Notes: generated by a model from the sequence alone, not told the origin. A stretch of 33,616 nucleotides of DNA from Burkholderiales bacterium (GCA_019746155.1 JAIESJ010000285.1:1-33616), one strand, 5' to 3'; shown: positions 1 to 8,521, counted from the first letter of the stretch. Translations and numbers: made by a program.

Positions 1-40
1 AAGGCTCGATCTGCTGGTATTGGGTTGCGGTCAGTTCCAT
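1..40 (-). CDS. Possible N-terminal start of an IS5-type transposase, truncated by the window edge
   Basis: Minus-strand ATG at 40 gives MELTATQYQQIEP, like the N-terminus of IS5-type (DUF4096-like) transposases. Upstream AT-rich segment and GGGCCTGTTAACA-like end (about 62-77). Only 13 aa visible. Confidence 0.35.
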   Translation of the reverse strand, partial: MELTATQYQQIEP

Positions 41-148
41 GGCCGCATTATATCAGATAGTGTTAACAGGCCCTAATCAGAAGGCAATGAGCATTGATGA
101 TCGATATTAGCGCTACTCCATCATTCTCGGTGGCAAAGGTGGTAACTT

Positions 149-370
149 ATGGACACTCAACGCATCACTCTCGAACCCGGAAAACGTGGTGGGCGGCCGT
201 GCGTTCGCGGTCTGCGTATTACCGTTTATGACGTGCTGGAAATGCTCGCTGAAGGCATGAGCGAGGCCGAAATCCTCGAAGATTTCCCGGAGCTGGAAGC
301 CGCCGATATTCGCGCCTGCCTGGCTTACGCCGCCAACCGCGAACACAACCTCTATACCCTGGCGGTGTAA
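149..370 (+). CDS. DUF433 domain protein, putative antitoxin
   Basis: 73 aa, 'ITLEPGKRGGRPCVRGLRITVYDVLEMLAEGMSEAEILEDFPELEAADIRACLAYAANRE' matches the DUF433 pattern; overlaps the start of the next ORF (tgtaATGa). Confidence 0.85.
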   Translation: MDTQRITLEPGKRGGRPCVRGLRITVYDVLEMLAEGMSEAEILEDFPELEAADIRACLAYAANREHNLYTLAV

Positions 371-718
371 TGAAACTGCTGCTCGACGAAAACCTGTCGA
401 GACGCATTGTTCCTTTTCTTCAAATCGCTTTTCCCGGCTCCTCGCAAGTTGCGCTGCTTGGCTTGGAAATTGTCGCTGACGCCGAAATATGGCGCTACGC
501 CAAGGAAAACGGTTTTGTGATCGTCAGCCGCGATTCGGATTTTCATGACACTGATTGAAGGCCACCCACCCCAAGTTGTCTGGCTGAAAATCCCCAACCG
601 TTCCAGAGCGGCTGTCCTCAACATCCTGCTGGAACATCGCATGGAAATTGAGCTCGCGCTGCTCCAGGAAAATCGCGCCTGCGTAGAGCTCAGTGCCCGC
701 AATAACTCAGTGAGGTAA
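370..718 (+). pseudogene. DUF5615 (PIN-like) toxin, apparently frameshifted
   Basis: Frame 1 'MKLLLDENLSRRIVPFL...FVIVSRDSDFHD' stops at 556-558; the expected continuation 'LIEGHPPQVVWLKIPNRSRAAVLNILLEHRMEIELALLQENRACVELSARNNSVR*' is in another frame at 551-718. Confidence 0.75.
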
Positions 719-836
719 GCAGGTAGTGCTGATACTGGGTGTTAACGCTTACCACGGCGACGCGTCTGATCCGCGGCTGGAACTCCGCCGCCGTTCCGGT
801 ATCCTACTGAATCCTGAATTTTTGAATCCTGTCACC

Positions 837-2867
837 ATGAATCCTCTGCTCGATTTCTCGGGGCTGCCCCGTTTCGCCGATTTCAAGCCGGAATACGTCA
901 CGCCGGCGGTCGATCAACTGCTGCAGGAGAACCGCGCCCTGATTGCGCGCCTGGTGGCCGACGACGTGCCGGCGACGTGGCGCGATTTCGTCGAACCGTT
1001 CGAGGACGCCAACGAGCGGCTGGCCCGCGCCTGGGGCCAGGTCGGGCATCTCAATGCCGTGATGAACAGCCCGGAACTGCGCGAGATCTATAACGCCAAT
1101 CTGCCCAGGATCACGCAGTACTACAGCGAGCTGTCCCAGCACCAGGGACTGTTCAGAAAGTTCAAGGCGCTGCACGCCGGCGCCGAATTCGCAACGCTCA
1201 CGCGCGCGCAGCGCAAGATCATCGAGAACGAACTGCGCGATTTCCGTCTCGGCGGCGCCGAGCTGCCGGACGAGAAGAAAGCGCGCTTCATGGCGATCCG
1301 CGAGCGCCTGTCGCAATTGTCGTCGCGCTTCAGCGACAACCTGCTCGATGCGACCAATGCGTTCGCCCATTACGTGACCGCCGAAAAAGAACTCACCGGC
1401 ATCCCGGAAGACGTGCTCGCCGCGGCGCGCGAAGCGGCCCGGGCCGAAGGCAAGCCCGGATGGAAATTCACGCTGCATGCGCCGTCGTATCTACCGGTGC
1501 TGCAGTACGCCGACAACCGCAGCCTGCGCGAACTCATGTATCACGCCTACGTTACGCGCGCCTCCGAATTCGGAAAAGAGGAATGGGACAACACCCCGCT
1601 CATCGCCGAAATCGTCAAACTGCGGCAGGAAATGGCGCGATTGCTGGGTTTCAACAATTATGCCGAATACTCGCTGGCGCCGAAAATGGCCGAGTCTCCA
1701 GAGCAAGTTATTGATTTTCTTGAACAATTATCAGTCCGTGCCAAGCCTTATGCCGAACGTGACCTGAAGGAAGTCAGCGAATTTGCGCGCACGGAACTCG
1801 GCCTCGACAAGCTCGAAGCCTGGGATCTCGCCTACGCTTCGGAGAAGCTGCGCATTGCGCGTTATGCCTTCTCCGACCAGGAAGTAAAACAGTATTTCCC
1901 GGAAACGACGGTGCTGCCCGGCATGTTCAAGCTGATCGAGACGCTCTACGGCCTGACCATCACGCCGGCCGAAGCGCCGACATGGCATCCCGACGTGCGG
2001 TTTTTCTCGATACGCAACGGGGAAGGCGCGCTCGTCGGGCAATTCTATCTCGACCTCTACGCCCGGCCCTCGAAGCGCGGCGGCGCGTGGATGGACGAGG
2101 CCATCACGCGCCGGCGCAAAGCCGGCGGCGTGCAAACGCCGGTTGCCTATCTCAACTGCAATTTCTCCGCGCCGGTCGGCGGCAAGCCCGCACTGTTCAC
2201 GCACGACGAAGTCATCACCCTGTTCCACGAATTCGGCCACGGCCTGCACCACCTGCTCACGCGCGTCGATTACCTCGGCGTATCGGGAATCAACGGCGTC
2301 GAATGGGACGCCGTCGAGCTGCCGAGCCAGTTCATGGAAAACTTCTGCTGGGAATGGGACGTGCTGGCGCCGATGACGCGTCATGTCCAGAACGGACAGG
2401 CGCTACCGCGGGAACTCTTCGACAAGATGCTGGCGGCCAAAAACTTCCAGAGCGGGCTCGCCACCGTGCGCCAGATCGAGTTCGCGTTGTTCGACCTGCA
2501 CCTGCACTACGACTTCGATCCCTCGGGGACAAAAACCGCGCTGCAACTGCTCGACGAAATCCGCTCGCGCGTCGCGGTGATCATTCCGCCCGCCTACAAC
2601 CGCTTTCCCAACAACTTCTCGCATATCTTCGGCGGCGGCTATGCGGCAGGCTACTACAGCTACAAATGGGCGGAAGTGCTGTCGGCCGACGCCTACAGCC
2701 TGTTCGAGGAAAACGGCGTGCTCGATCCGGCGACCGGCAAGCGCTTCTGGAACGAGATCCTCGGCGTCGGCGGCAGCCGCCCCGCGCTCGAATCCTTCGT
2801 CGCCTTCCGCGGGCGCGAACCCAGGATCGATGCCCTCCTGCGCCACAACGGGATGGTGGAGACGTGA
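837..2867 (+). CDS. prlC: M3 family oligopeptidase A
   Basis: Long ORF with zinc protease motif HEFGHGLHH and M3-typical C-terminus ('YAAGYYSYKWAEVLSADAYSLFEENG'). The ORF track opens at 726 but ATG 837 (MNPLLDFSGLPRF) is the likely start. Confidence 0.93.
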   Translation: MNPLLDFSGLPRFADFKPEYVTPAVDQLLQENRALIARLVADDVPATWRDFVEPFEDANERLARAWGQVGHLNAVMNSPELREIYNANLPRITQYYSELSQHQGLFRKFKALHAGAEFATLTRAQRKIIENELRDFRLGGAELPDEKKARFMAIRERLSQLSSRFSDNLLDATNAFAHYVTAEKELTGIPEDVLAAAREAARAEGKPGWKFTLHAPSYLPVLQYADNRSLRELMYHAYVTRASEFGKEEWDNTPLIAEIVKLRQEMARLLGFNNYAEYSLAPKMAESPEQVIDFLEQLSVRAKPYAERDLKEVSEFARTELGLDKLEAWDLAYASEKLRIARYAFSDQEVKQYFPETTVLPGMFKLIETLYGLTITPAEAPTWHPDVRFFSIRNGEGALVGQFYLDLYARPSKRGGAWMDEAITRRRKAGGVQTPVAYLNCNFSAPVGGKPALFTHDEVITLFHEFGHGLHHLLTRVDYLGVSGINGVEWDAVELPSQFMENFCWEWDVLAPMTRHVQNGQALPRELFDKMLAAKNFQSGLATVRQIEFALFDLHLHYDFDPSGTKTALQLLDEIRSRVAVIIPPAYNRFPNNFSHIFGGGYAAGYYSYKWAEVLSADAYSLFEENGVLDPATGKRFWNEILGVGGSRPALESFVAFRGREPRIDALLRHNGMVET

Positions 2868-2900
2868 GCTGCTGAGCAGGGCCCCCATTTACCCCACCCC

Positions 2901-3008
2901 CATCCTATCCTTCCCCCTGAGAGGGAAGGGACATGGGCTAAGCTACTGGGCAGAGGCCGGCGACGTCATCATCTCGAGAAAGTCCCCTTCCCTTGCAAGG
3001 GGAGGGAG
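2901..3008. repeat. Degenerate copies of the G/C-rich palindromic repeat downstream of prlC
   Basis: CCCCACCCCCATCCTATCCTTCCCCCTGAGAGGGAAGGGACATGGG and CCCCTTCCCTTGCAAGGGGAGGG. Confidence 0.7.
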
Positions 3009-3095
3009 ACGTTTTATGACACCGTAAGATTAGTGCGGTTAAAGGGACAGCCAGGTTGTTAAACAACTAGCAGGTTGATGCAAAAGGCCTCGTCA

Positions 3096-3113
3096 CTCCC
3101 GCGAAGGCGGGAG
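3096..3113. repeat. Short hairpin CTCCCGC-GAAG-GCGGGAG
   Basis: 7-bp perfect inverted repeat; resembles 'TCCCGCGAAGGCGGGA' palindromes common in proteobacterial intergenic regions. Confidence 0.6.
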
Positions 3114-3128
3114 GCCCCCATCCTCCCT

Positions 3129-3317
3129 CCTTCCCCCTCAGGGGGAAGGTCGGGATGGGGGTGGGGGAACCTCTCCGTGCCCTCTTGGGCACACTTCTCA
3201 CCTTCCCCCTCAGGGGGAAGGTCGGGATGGGGGTGGGGGAACCTCTCCGTGCCCTCTTGGACACTTCTCACCTTCCCCCTCAGGGGGAAGGTCGGGATGG
3301 GGGTGGGGAATGCAAAG
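3129..3317 (+). repeat. Array A of ~70-72 bp composite palindromic repeat units
   Basis: CCTTCCCCCTCAGGGGGAAGG at 3129-3149, 3201-3221 and 3271-3291, each followed by TCGGGATGGGGGTGGGG; the first two intervals carry the linker CCTCTCCGTGCC...CACTTCTCA. Confidence 0.92.
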
Positions 3318-3660
3318 CCCCCCATATCGATTCCTTCACCGCCTCGATGTCGTGCAGCACTTCGTTGTTCCAGAATCTCAATACCCTGAAACCCGCTTTT
3401 GCCAGGGTTGCCGTACGAATCATATCCCGTGCCGCATGATCACCATGGTGCCCGCCGTCCACCTCGATCACAAGCATCGCTTCCAGGCAAACGAAATCAA
3501 GAATGTAATCTCCAAAAGGATGCTGTCTCCGGAATTTGAATCCGTCCATTTGCCGCCGCCGCAAACATTGCCATAAGCGCAGTTCCGCATCAGTCATAGT
3601 ATCGCGCAGTCTGCGTTGAAGCCTGCCCTTGAGAATGCTGTTGTTGGTCTGTCCTTTCAC
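3280..3660 (-). CDS. DUF559 domain protein (endonuclease-like, VSR/restriction-endonuclease fold)
   Basis: 'RDTMTDAELRLWQCLRRRQMDGFKFRRQHPFGDYILDFVCLEAMLVIEVDGGHHGDHAARDMIRTATLAKAGFRVLRFWNNEVLHDIEAVKESIWGAL' is typical of DUF559. The track start at 3894 reads through repeats and is unlikely; candidate GTG at 3660 or ATG at 3597. Confidence 0.85.
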   Translation of the reverse strand: MKGQTNNSILKGRLQRRLRDTMTDAELRLWQCLRRRQMDGFKFRRQHPFGDYILDFVCLEAMLVIEVDGGHHGDHAARDMIRTATLAKAGFRVLRFWNNEVLHDIEAVKESIWGALHSPPPSRPSP

Positions 3661-3661
3661 A

Positions 3662-3866
3662 TCCCATCCCCATCCCAGCCTTCCCCTTGAAGGGGAAGGT
3701 GAGAAATGTGCCGAGGGCACGGAAAAGATTTCCCATCCCCATCCCAGCCTTCCCCTTGAAGGGGAAGGTGAGAAATGTGCCGAGGGCACGGAAAAGATTT
3801 CCCATCCCCACCCTGCCCTCCCCTTGAAGGGGGATTCATTGCGACGCGCCCCTTGAAGGGGAGGGA
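3662..3866 (-). repeat. Array B of 69-bp composite palindromic repeat units, inverted relative to array A
   Basis: Period 69 bp ('tcccatccccatcccagCCTTCCCCTTGAAGGGGAAGGtgagaaatgtgccgagggcacggaaaagatt' starting 3662, 3731 and, degenerate, 3800); palindromes 3679-3699 and 3748-3768, plus degenerate ones near 3817-3834 and 3849-3866. Confidence 0.92.
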
Positions 3867-3897
3867 ATGTAGCGTAATTTCCGAGTCGCGACACTAG

Positions 3898-4800
3898 TCA
3901 ACAATCGCCTTCAGCGGCAAACCACGGCTGAAACGAGCGCGGCGCATATCCGAAATCGCGCGCAGCCTCCGAGTGATCGAACACCAGATCTTCGTTCATC
4001 CGCCGCGCCATCTCCACGTTGAAATCACGGTACTTCGGCACCAGCGAAACCAGCGCCATCGCCAGACGGAAAGCAACGATCGGCACCCGCACGAAGCGCG
4101 GCCTCTCCCCCAGCGCAGCGAAAATCCGCTCCACCATCTGCCGATAGGTCAGAATCTCGCCGCCACTCAGGTTATACACCTTGCCAAAAGTATCAGGGGT
4201 TTCCAGCGCCAAGACACATGCCTCCGCCAGATCCTCGGCATGCACCGGCTGCCGTCCCCCTTTGGCCTCACCCAGCAGCGGGAAAACCCCAAATCTGCGG
4301 ATCAGCTTTGCTATGGTCGTCACGTTGGCATCCATGCCGGCACCATAAATCAATGTCGGCCGGAAAATCGTCCAGTCGATACCGTGCCGGTTGCAAAGGC
4401 TTTCCACAGCGTCCTCCGCCTGCACCAGGCGCGCGACGAACTCGACTTCCTTGGGGTCCGCGGAACGCGCCTTGCCGAAGCGGCCGGTCGAGCTGAAAGC
4501 GATCACGCGCCGCACCCCTTTTGCCGCCACCGCAGGCAATAGTGCGGGAAGAAACCGGATCGAAGCGATATGAACCAGCGCGTCGGCCGCGGGAAACGTT
4601 TCCGCTATGCCGGATTGCGCAAGATCCGCGCACAGCCAACGAACAGCAGGTTGCCCCGCCTCACCCCGCTTATCCCTCCCGCCATGCCGCGACAGCGCAT
4701 ACACCTCAGTCCCGCCCGCGACCAACTGTGGCAAAAGAAACCGGCCCACCTGACTGGTAGCACCTGCCACCATCACCCGCCTAAAACGCATCATGTCCAT
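3898..4800 (-). CDS. NAD(P)-dependent epimerase/dehydratase (SDR family)
   Basis: 300 aa; N-terminal 'VMVAGATSQVGRFLLPQLVAGG' nucleotide-binding motif and extended-SDR-like body ('FRPTLIYGAG', 'VYNLSGGEILTYRQMV'). Confidence 0.85.
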   Translation of the reverse strand: MDMMRFRRVMVAGATSQVGRFLLPQLVAGGTEVYALSRHGGRDKRGEAGQPAVRWLCADLAQSGIAETFPAADALVHIASIRFLPALLPAVAAKGVRRVIAFSSTGRFGKARSADPKEVEFVARLVQAEDAVESLCNRHGIDWTIFRPTLIYGAGMDANVTTIAKLIRRFGVFPLLGEAKGGRQPVHAEDLAEACVLALETPDTFGKVYNLSGGEILTYRQMVERIFAALGERPRFVRVPIVAFRLAMALVSLVPKYRDFNVEMARRMNEDLVFDHSEAARDFGYAPRSFQPWFAAEGDC

Positions 4801-4829
4801 CCCGCATTAAGTGACCCCCGGCCGGGGGG

Positions 4830-5990
4830 TTAACGGCATCGTTCAACCGGATTCGCGGCGATCAGCGCGCCCCGCCCCTCCAGCAGTTTCCGATACAGGG
4901 TCTCATGGCTCGCCGCCATTCTCTCCGCCGTAAACCTTTCCCGGTAGCGTCTCTCGCCGGCGCGCCCCATCTCGGCGGCAACATCGGGGTGCTCCAAAAG
5001 ATACTGCATTGCGCTGCGGAGGGCCTCGGGATCGCTCGGCGGCACGACCAGCCCCGTTTCCGAATCAATATTGATGTAACTCGTCCCGGTGCCGATCTCG
5101 GACGAAATCATCGGCTTGCCGTACATCGCGCCTTCGAGCAGCGAGATACCGAACGCCTCGGACCGCAGATGGGAAGGAAAGACCACCGCCGCGCACAACT
5201 CGAGCAACGCCACCTTGTCTTCCTCCGGCAGAGCGCCGAGAAAATGGGTGTTGCGCAGGCCCAGCCTCGCGGCGTGCCCACGCAACTGCGCTTCGATCGG
5301 ACCGGCGCCGACGATCACCACGGGAAGATCGACCCCGCGCATGGCCTCCAAAAGAATGTGCAAACCCTTGTAATAGCGGAGCATGCCGACGAAAAGGAAG
5401 AAGCGGTTACCGAAGCGCTCGCGCCAGGCGGCCACACACTCCGCACGCGGCCGGGGGTAGCTGTCCCGATCCAGGCCGATCGGGATGACGGTCGTCTTGT
5501 CAGTGTAATGCCGCAGCACCGGGCTCGTTGCCAGATAATTGGGCGAGGTCGCCACGATCGCATCCACCGACCGCAGAAACCTGTGCATCAACGGCGAATA
5601 AATCCGCAGCAGATTATTCTGACGCACGATGTCCGAATGATAGGTGACCACGCTTGGTTTTCGCACCCGCCACGCCAGGTGCAGCAGATCCCCGAACGGC
5701 CAGGGAAAATGATAATGGACGACATCGGCCTCGGCGACGAAGCGGCCGAATTCGCGCAGCAAGGGCCAGGAAACGCTGTTCGAGGCAATCGAGAAACTCT
5801 CGCGGAAGCGAACGATCTCCGCTCCGCAGAAGTCCGATATCGCTGGCTCCGGCCGACGCGACAAGGAGAGCACGCGGATTCGAACGTCGCCATTCCGGTT
5901 GCCGCAGATCAACTGAGCAATGACCTGCTCCGTGCCCCCGAAACTGTCGGTAAGGAAGGTACGAAAAACATGCAGGACGTTCAACCTCAT
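4830..5990 (-). CDS. Glycosyltransferase family 4
   Basis: 386 aa; 'FLFVGMLRYYKGLHILLEAM', 'FPSHLRSEAFGISLLEGAMYGKPMISSEIGTGTSYIN' GT4/GT-B motif. Confidence 0.9.
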   Translation of the reverse strand: MRLNVLHVFRTFLTDSFGGTEQVIAQLICGNRNGDVRIRVLSLSRRPEPAISDFCGAEIVRFRESFSIASNSVSWPLLREFGRFVAEADVVHYHFPWPFGDLLHLAWRVRKPSVVTYHSDIVRQNNLLRIYSPLMHRFLRSVDAIVATSPNYLATSPVLRHYTDKTTVIPIGLDRDSYPRPRAECVAAWRERFGNRFFLFVGMLRYYKGLHILLEAMRGVDLPVVIVGAGPIEAQLRGHAARLGLRNTHFLGALPEEDKVALLELCAAVVFPSHLRSEAFGISLLEGAMYGKPMISSEIGTGTSYINIDSETGLVVPPSDPEALRSAMQYLLEHPDVAAEMGRAGERRYRERFTAERMAASHETLYRKLLEGRGALIAANPVERCR

Positions 5991-6038
5991 TCCCTATCCG
6001 GACTATCGCCACTCGTTTCGTTATTCGTTCTCATGCCC

Positions 6039-6158
6039 TAGTGTGCTGTCCCGTAAGTTTCCTGCACAAATCGTAGGTCGGGAATCCTTTCCCGACAAAG
6101 TGTCGCCAAAGGATTGGCGACCTACAGATATACGAATTATTTGTGGGACAGCACACTA
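6039..6158. mobile_element. MITE-like element (non-coding, IS630/Tc1-like TIRs, TA duplication in a CTAG site)
   Basis: Perfect inverted ends CTAGTGTGCTGTCCC (6038-6052) / GGGACAGCACACTAG (6145-6159); internal hairpins GTCGGGAATCCTTTCCCGAC (6077-6096) and GTCGCCAAAGGATTGGCGAC (6102-6121); no ORF of significance. Confidence 0.75.
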
Positions 6159-6326
6159 GCTCTATGTGATGTACCACACGACACGGAGACCCTTCCGAGA
6201 GCATCGTGGCCGCTTCCCAATAGCGTAAGTCCCCCGTCATGCGGCGGCCCGAAGCCCGTCGTCCCGGGCTAGTGCAGTTCTTTATTCTGTTTGGAACGTA
6301 TATGGCCTTGCGAAACTTGCGAAGCT

Positions 6327-6424
6327 CCTCCCCCTTCAAGGGGGAGGCTGGGAGAGGGATGGGTCTATACACTTGCTTTGCTAAACCCATCCCCACCCCA
6401 GCCCTCCCCTTGAAAGGGAGGGAA
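6327..6424. repeat. Inverted pair of G/C-rich palindromic repeats (BIME-like)
   Basis: CTCCTCCCCCTTCAAGGGGGAGGCTGGGAGAGGGATGGG followed by inverted CCCATCCCCACCCCAGCCCTCCCCTTGAAAGGGAGGG. Confidence 0.85.
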
Positions 6425-6452
6425 TAATGCGTAGCTATTGCGAAGCACACCA

Positions 6453-7427
6453 CTAGTTCTGCGTGGCCCATCGGCTCGAGAGAAAATCCCGGTAAGCCAG
6501 GGCGATGCCCTCGTTCAAGGAAACTTTCGGGGACCAGCCCAGCGCTTTGAGCCGGCCGACGTCCAGAAGTTTGCGCGGCGTGCCGTCCGGCTTGCTGGGA
6601 TCCTGGGTCAGTTTGCCGGTAAAGCCGACAGAATCGGCAACCAGACGGGCAAGGTCGGCTATCCGCACGTCATCGCCACAGCCGATATTGATCAGCGCCG
6701 GCGCTTTTGGATCCGCCAGCATGCCATCAAAACGATCGTCTGGCAGGGCCATCAGAAAAACGCAAGCCTCCGCCATGTCGTCACTATAGAGAAACTCCCG
6801 CCGCGGATTGCCGGTTCCCCATATGATAACTTCATCATCGCCTCGCACCTTGGCTTCATGCATCTTGCGAATCAGCGCCGGCAGCACATGCGAGTTCTGC
6901 AAATCGTAGTTGTCGCCGGGGCCATACAGGTTGGTCGGCATTACGGCGAGAAAGCGGGTGCCATACTGGCGGTTGTAGGCCCGGCAGCTTTCGATGCCTG
7001 CGATTTTGGCAACGGCATAGGGGCTGTTCGTCGGCTCAAGCGAACCCGTCATCAGGTACTCCTCCTTGATCGGCTGGGGACACTCCCGCGGATATATGCA
7101 ACTCGACCCGAGAAACAACAGCCGCCTGACCCCGTGGCGATGCGCCGCCTCGATAACGTTCACCTGCACGGCAAGGTTCTGATGGATGAACTCGGCCGGA
7201 TAGGTGTTGTTCGCATAGATTCCGCCGACCCTCGCCGCCGCCAGGAATACATACTCGGGTTTGTGCTCGCTGAAGAAGGCTTCGACGGCTCGCTGGTCGA
7301 TAAGATCAAGCTCGGCATGGCTGCGCGTGAGAAAATTGGCATGTCCACGAGCGGCAAGCCTTCGCATGAGCGCGGAGCCAACCAGGCCGCGATGGCCGGC
7401 GACGTAGATCTTTGCCGATCTATCCAT
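6453..7427 (-). CDS. fcl: GDP-L-fucose synthase
   Basis: 324 aa; '[18 protein letters not shown]', '[43 protein letters not shown]' characteristic of Fcl/WcaG. Confidence 0.95.
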   Translation of the reverse strand: MDRSAKIYVAGHRGLVGSALMRRLAARGHANFLTRSHAELDLIDQRAVEAFFSEHKPEYVFLAAARVGGIYANNTYPAEFIHQNLAVQVNVIEAAHRHGVRRLLFLGSSCIYPRECPQPIKEEYLMTGSLEPTNSPYAVAKIAGIESCRAYNRQYGTRFLAVMPTNLYGPGDNYDLQNSHVLPALIRKMHEAKVRGDDEVIIWGTGNPRREFLYSDDMAEACVFLMALPDDRFDGMLADPKAPALINIGCGDDVRIADLARLVADSVGFTGKLTQDPSKPDGTPRKLLDVGRLKALGWSPKVSLNEGIALAYRDFLSSRWATQN

Positions 7428-7432
7428 TTACC

Positions 7433-8521
7433 TTACTCGTGATAATCGAAGGCACGATAGCCGCCCTTCCTGATCAATTCATCGCGCTCCGCATCCTTCA
7501 AATCCTCGCGCACCATTTCCTCGACCAGTTGCCGGAAGCTGATTTTCGGCTGCCACCCGAGCTTGGTCCGCGCCTTGCTCGCGTCACCCAGCAGGCTCTC
7601 CACCTCGGTAGGCCTGAAATAGCGCGGATCCACCGCAACGATCCGGCGTCCGGACTGATCCACCCCGACTTCCTCAACCCCGCTGCCTTGCCATGTAATC
7701 CGGATTCCGAGTTCAGCAGCAGCCATCTCGACAAACTCCCGCACGCTGTGCTGCTCGCCGCTGGCGATGACGAAATCCTCCGGCTGATCCTGTTGCATCA
7801 TCAGCCACTGCATTTCGACGTAGTCCTTGGCGTGCCCCCAATCGCGCAGAGAATTCAAGTTGCCGAGATACAGGCACTCCTGCAGCCCCAGTTTGATGCG
7901 GGCCAACGCACGGGTGATCTTGCGCGTGACAAAGGTTTCCCCGCGAATGGGCGATTCGTGGTTGAACAGGATGCCGTTGCAAGCATAGATGCCGTAGGCT
8001 TCCCGGTAGTTGACCGTTATCCAGTAGGCGTAAAGCTTCGCTACCCCATACGGGCTGCGCGGGTAGAAAGGTGTGGTCTCCTTCTGCGGCGTTTCCTGCG
8101 CCAGGCCATACAGCTCGGAAGTCGAGGCCTGGTAATAGCGAGTCTTCTTTTCAAGACCGAGGATGCGGATCGCCTCGAGAATCCTCAACGCGCCGAGCGC
8201 ATCCGAATTGGCGGTATATTCCGGCTCCTCGAACGACACCGCAACGTGGCTTTGCGCCGCCAGGTTGTAGATCTCGTCCGGCTGCACCTGCTGGATGATG
8301 CGGACGAGACTGCTCGAATCCGTCATGTCGCCGTGGTGCAGGATAAAACGCCGGTCAGGTTCATGCGGATCCTGGTACAGATGATCAATGCGGTCGGTGT
8401 TGAATAGCGATGTCCGGCGCTTGATGCCGTGTACGACATAGCCCTTCTCCAGCAGGAGTTCGGCCAGGTAAGCGCCGTCCTGGCCGGTCACACCTGTTAT
8501 GAGCGCCGTTTTCGTCGTCAT
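7433..8521 (-). CDS. gmd: GDP-mannose 4,6-dehydratase
   Basis: 362 aa; '[44 protein letters not shown]', '[38 protein letters not shown]'. Confidence 0.96.
   Translation of the reverse strand: MTTKTALITGVTGQDGAYLAELLLEKGYVVHGIKRRTSLFNTDRIDHLYQDPHEPDRRFILHHGDMTDSSSLVRIIQQVQPDEIYNLAAQSHVAVSFEEPEYTANSDALGALRILEAIRILGLEKKTRYYQASTSELYGLAQETPQKETTPFYPRSPYGVAKLYAYWITVNYREAYGIYACNGILFNHESPIRGETFVTRKITRALARIKLGLQECLYLGNLNSLRDWGHAKDYVEMQWLMMQQDQPEDFVIASGEQHSVREFVEMAAAELGIRITWQGSGVEEVGVDQSGRRIVAVDPRYFRPTEVESLLGDASKARTKLGWQPKISFRQLVEEMVREDLKDAERDELIRKGGYRAFDYHE

Noticed and set aside
1982-2875. 297-aa plus-strand ORF overlapping prlC
   Set aside because: Alternate-frame ORF within prlC, Arg/Ala-rich; no independent support.
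3129-3866. CRISPR array from the regularly spaced ~70-bp repeats
   Set aside because: The whole unit, including the 'spacer', is repeated almost identically; there are no unique spacers and no cas genes.
3280-3894. 204-aa DUF559 ORF with a long N-terminal extension
   Set aside because: The first ~80 residues are translated palindromic repeats (SPSRGRLGWGWEIFSVPSAHF twice); the real gene probably starts at or downstream of 3660.
3055-3900. RAYT/Y1 transposase as partner of the palindromic repeats
   Set aside because: No HUH or Y1 transposase-like translation found; the only protein between the arrays is DUF559.
4815-4828. CCCCCGGCCGGGGG palindrome upstream of the SDR gene as a rho-independent terminator
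   Set aside because: Perfect 14-bp palindrome but no loop and no downstream T-run on the minus strand; left unassigned.
4905-6041. 378-aa plus-strand ORF
   Set aside because: Antisense shadow of the GT4 gene; arginine/histidine-rich translation with no recognisable family.
6438-8407. Plus-strand ORFs of 334 and 331 aa
   Set aside because: Antisense to the clearly recognisable fcl and gmd genes.
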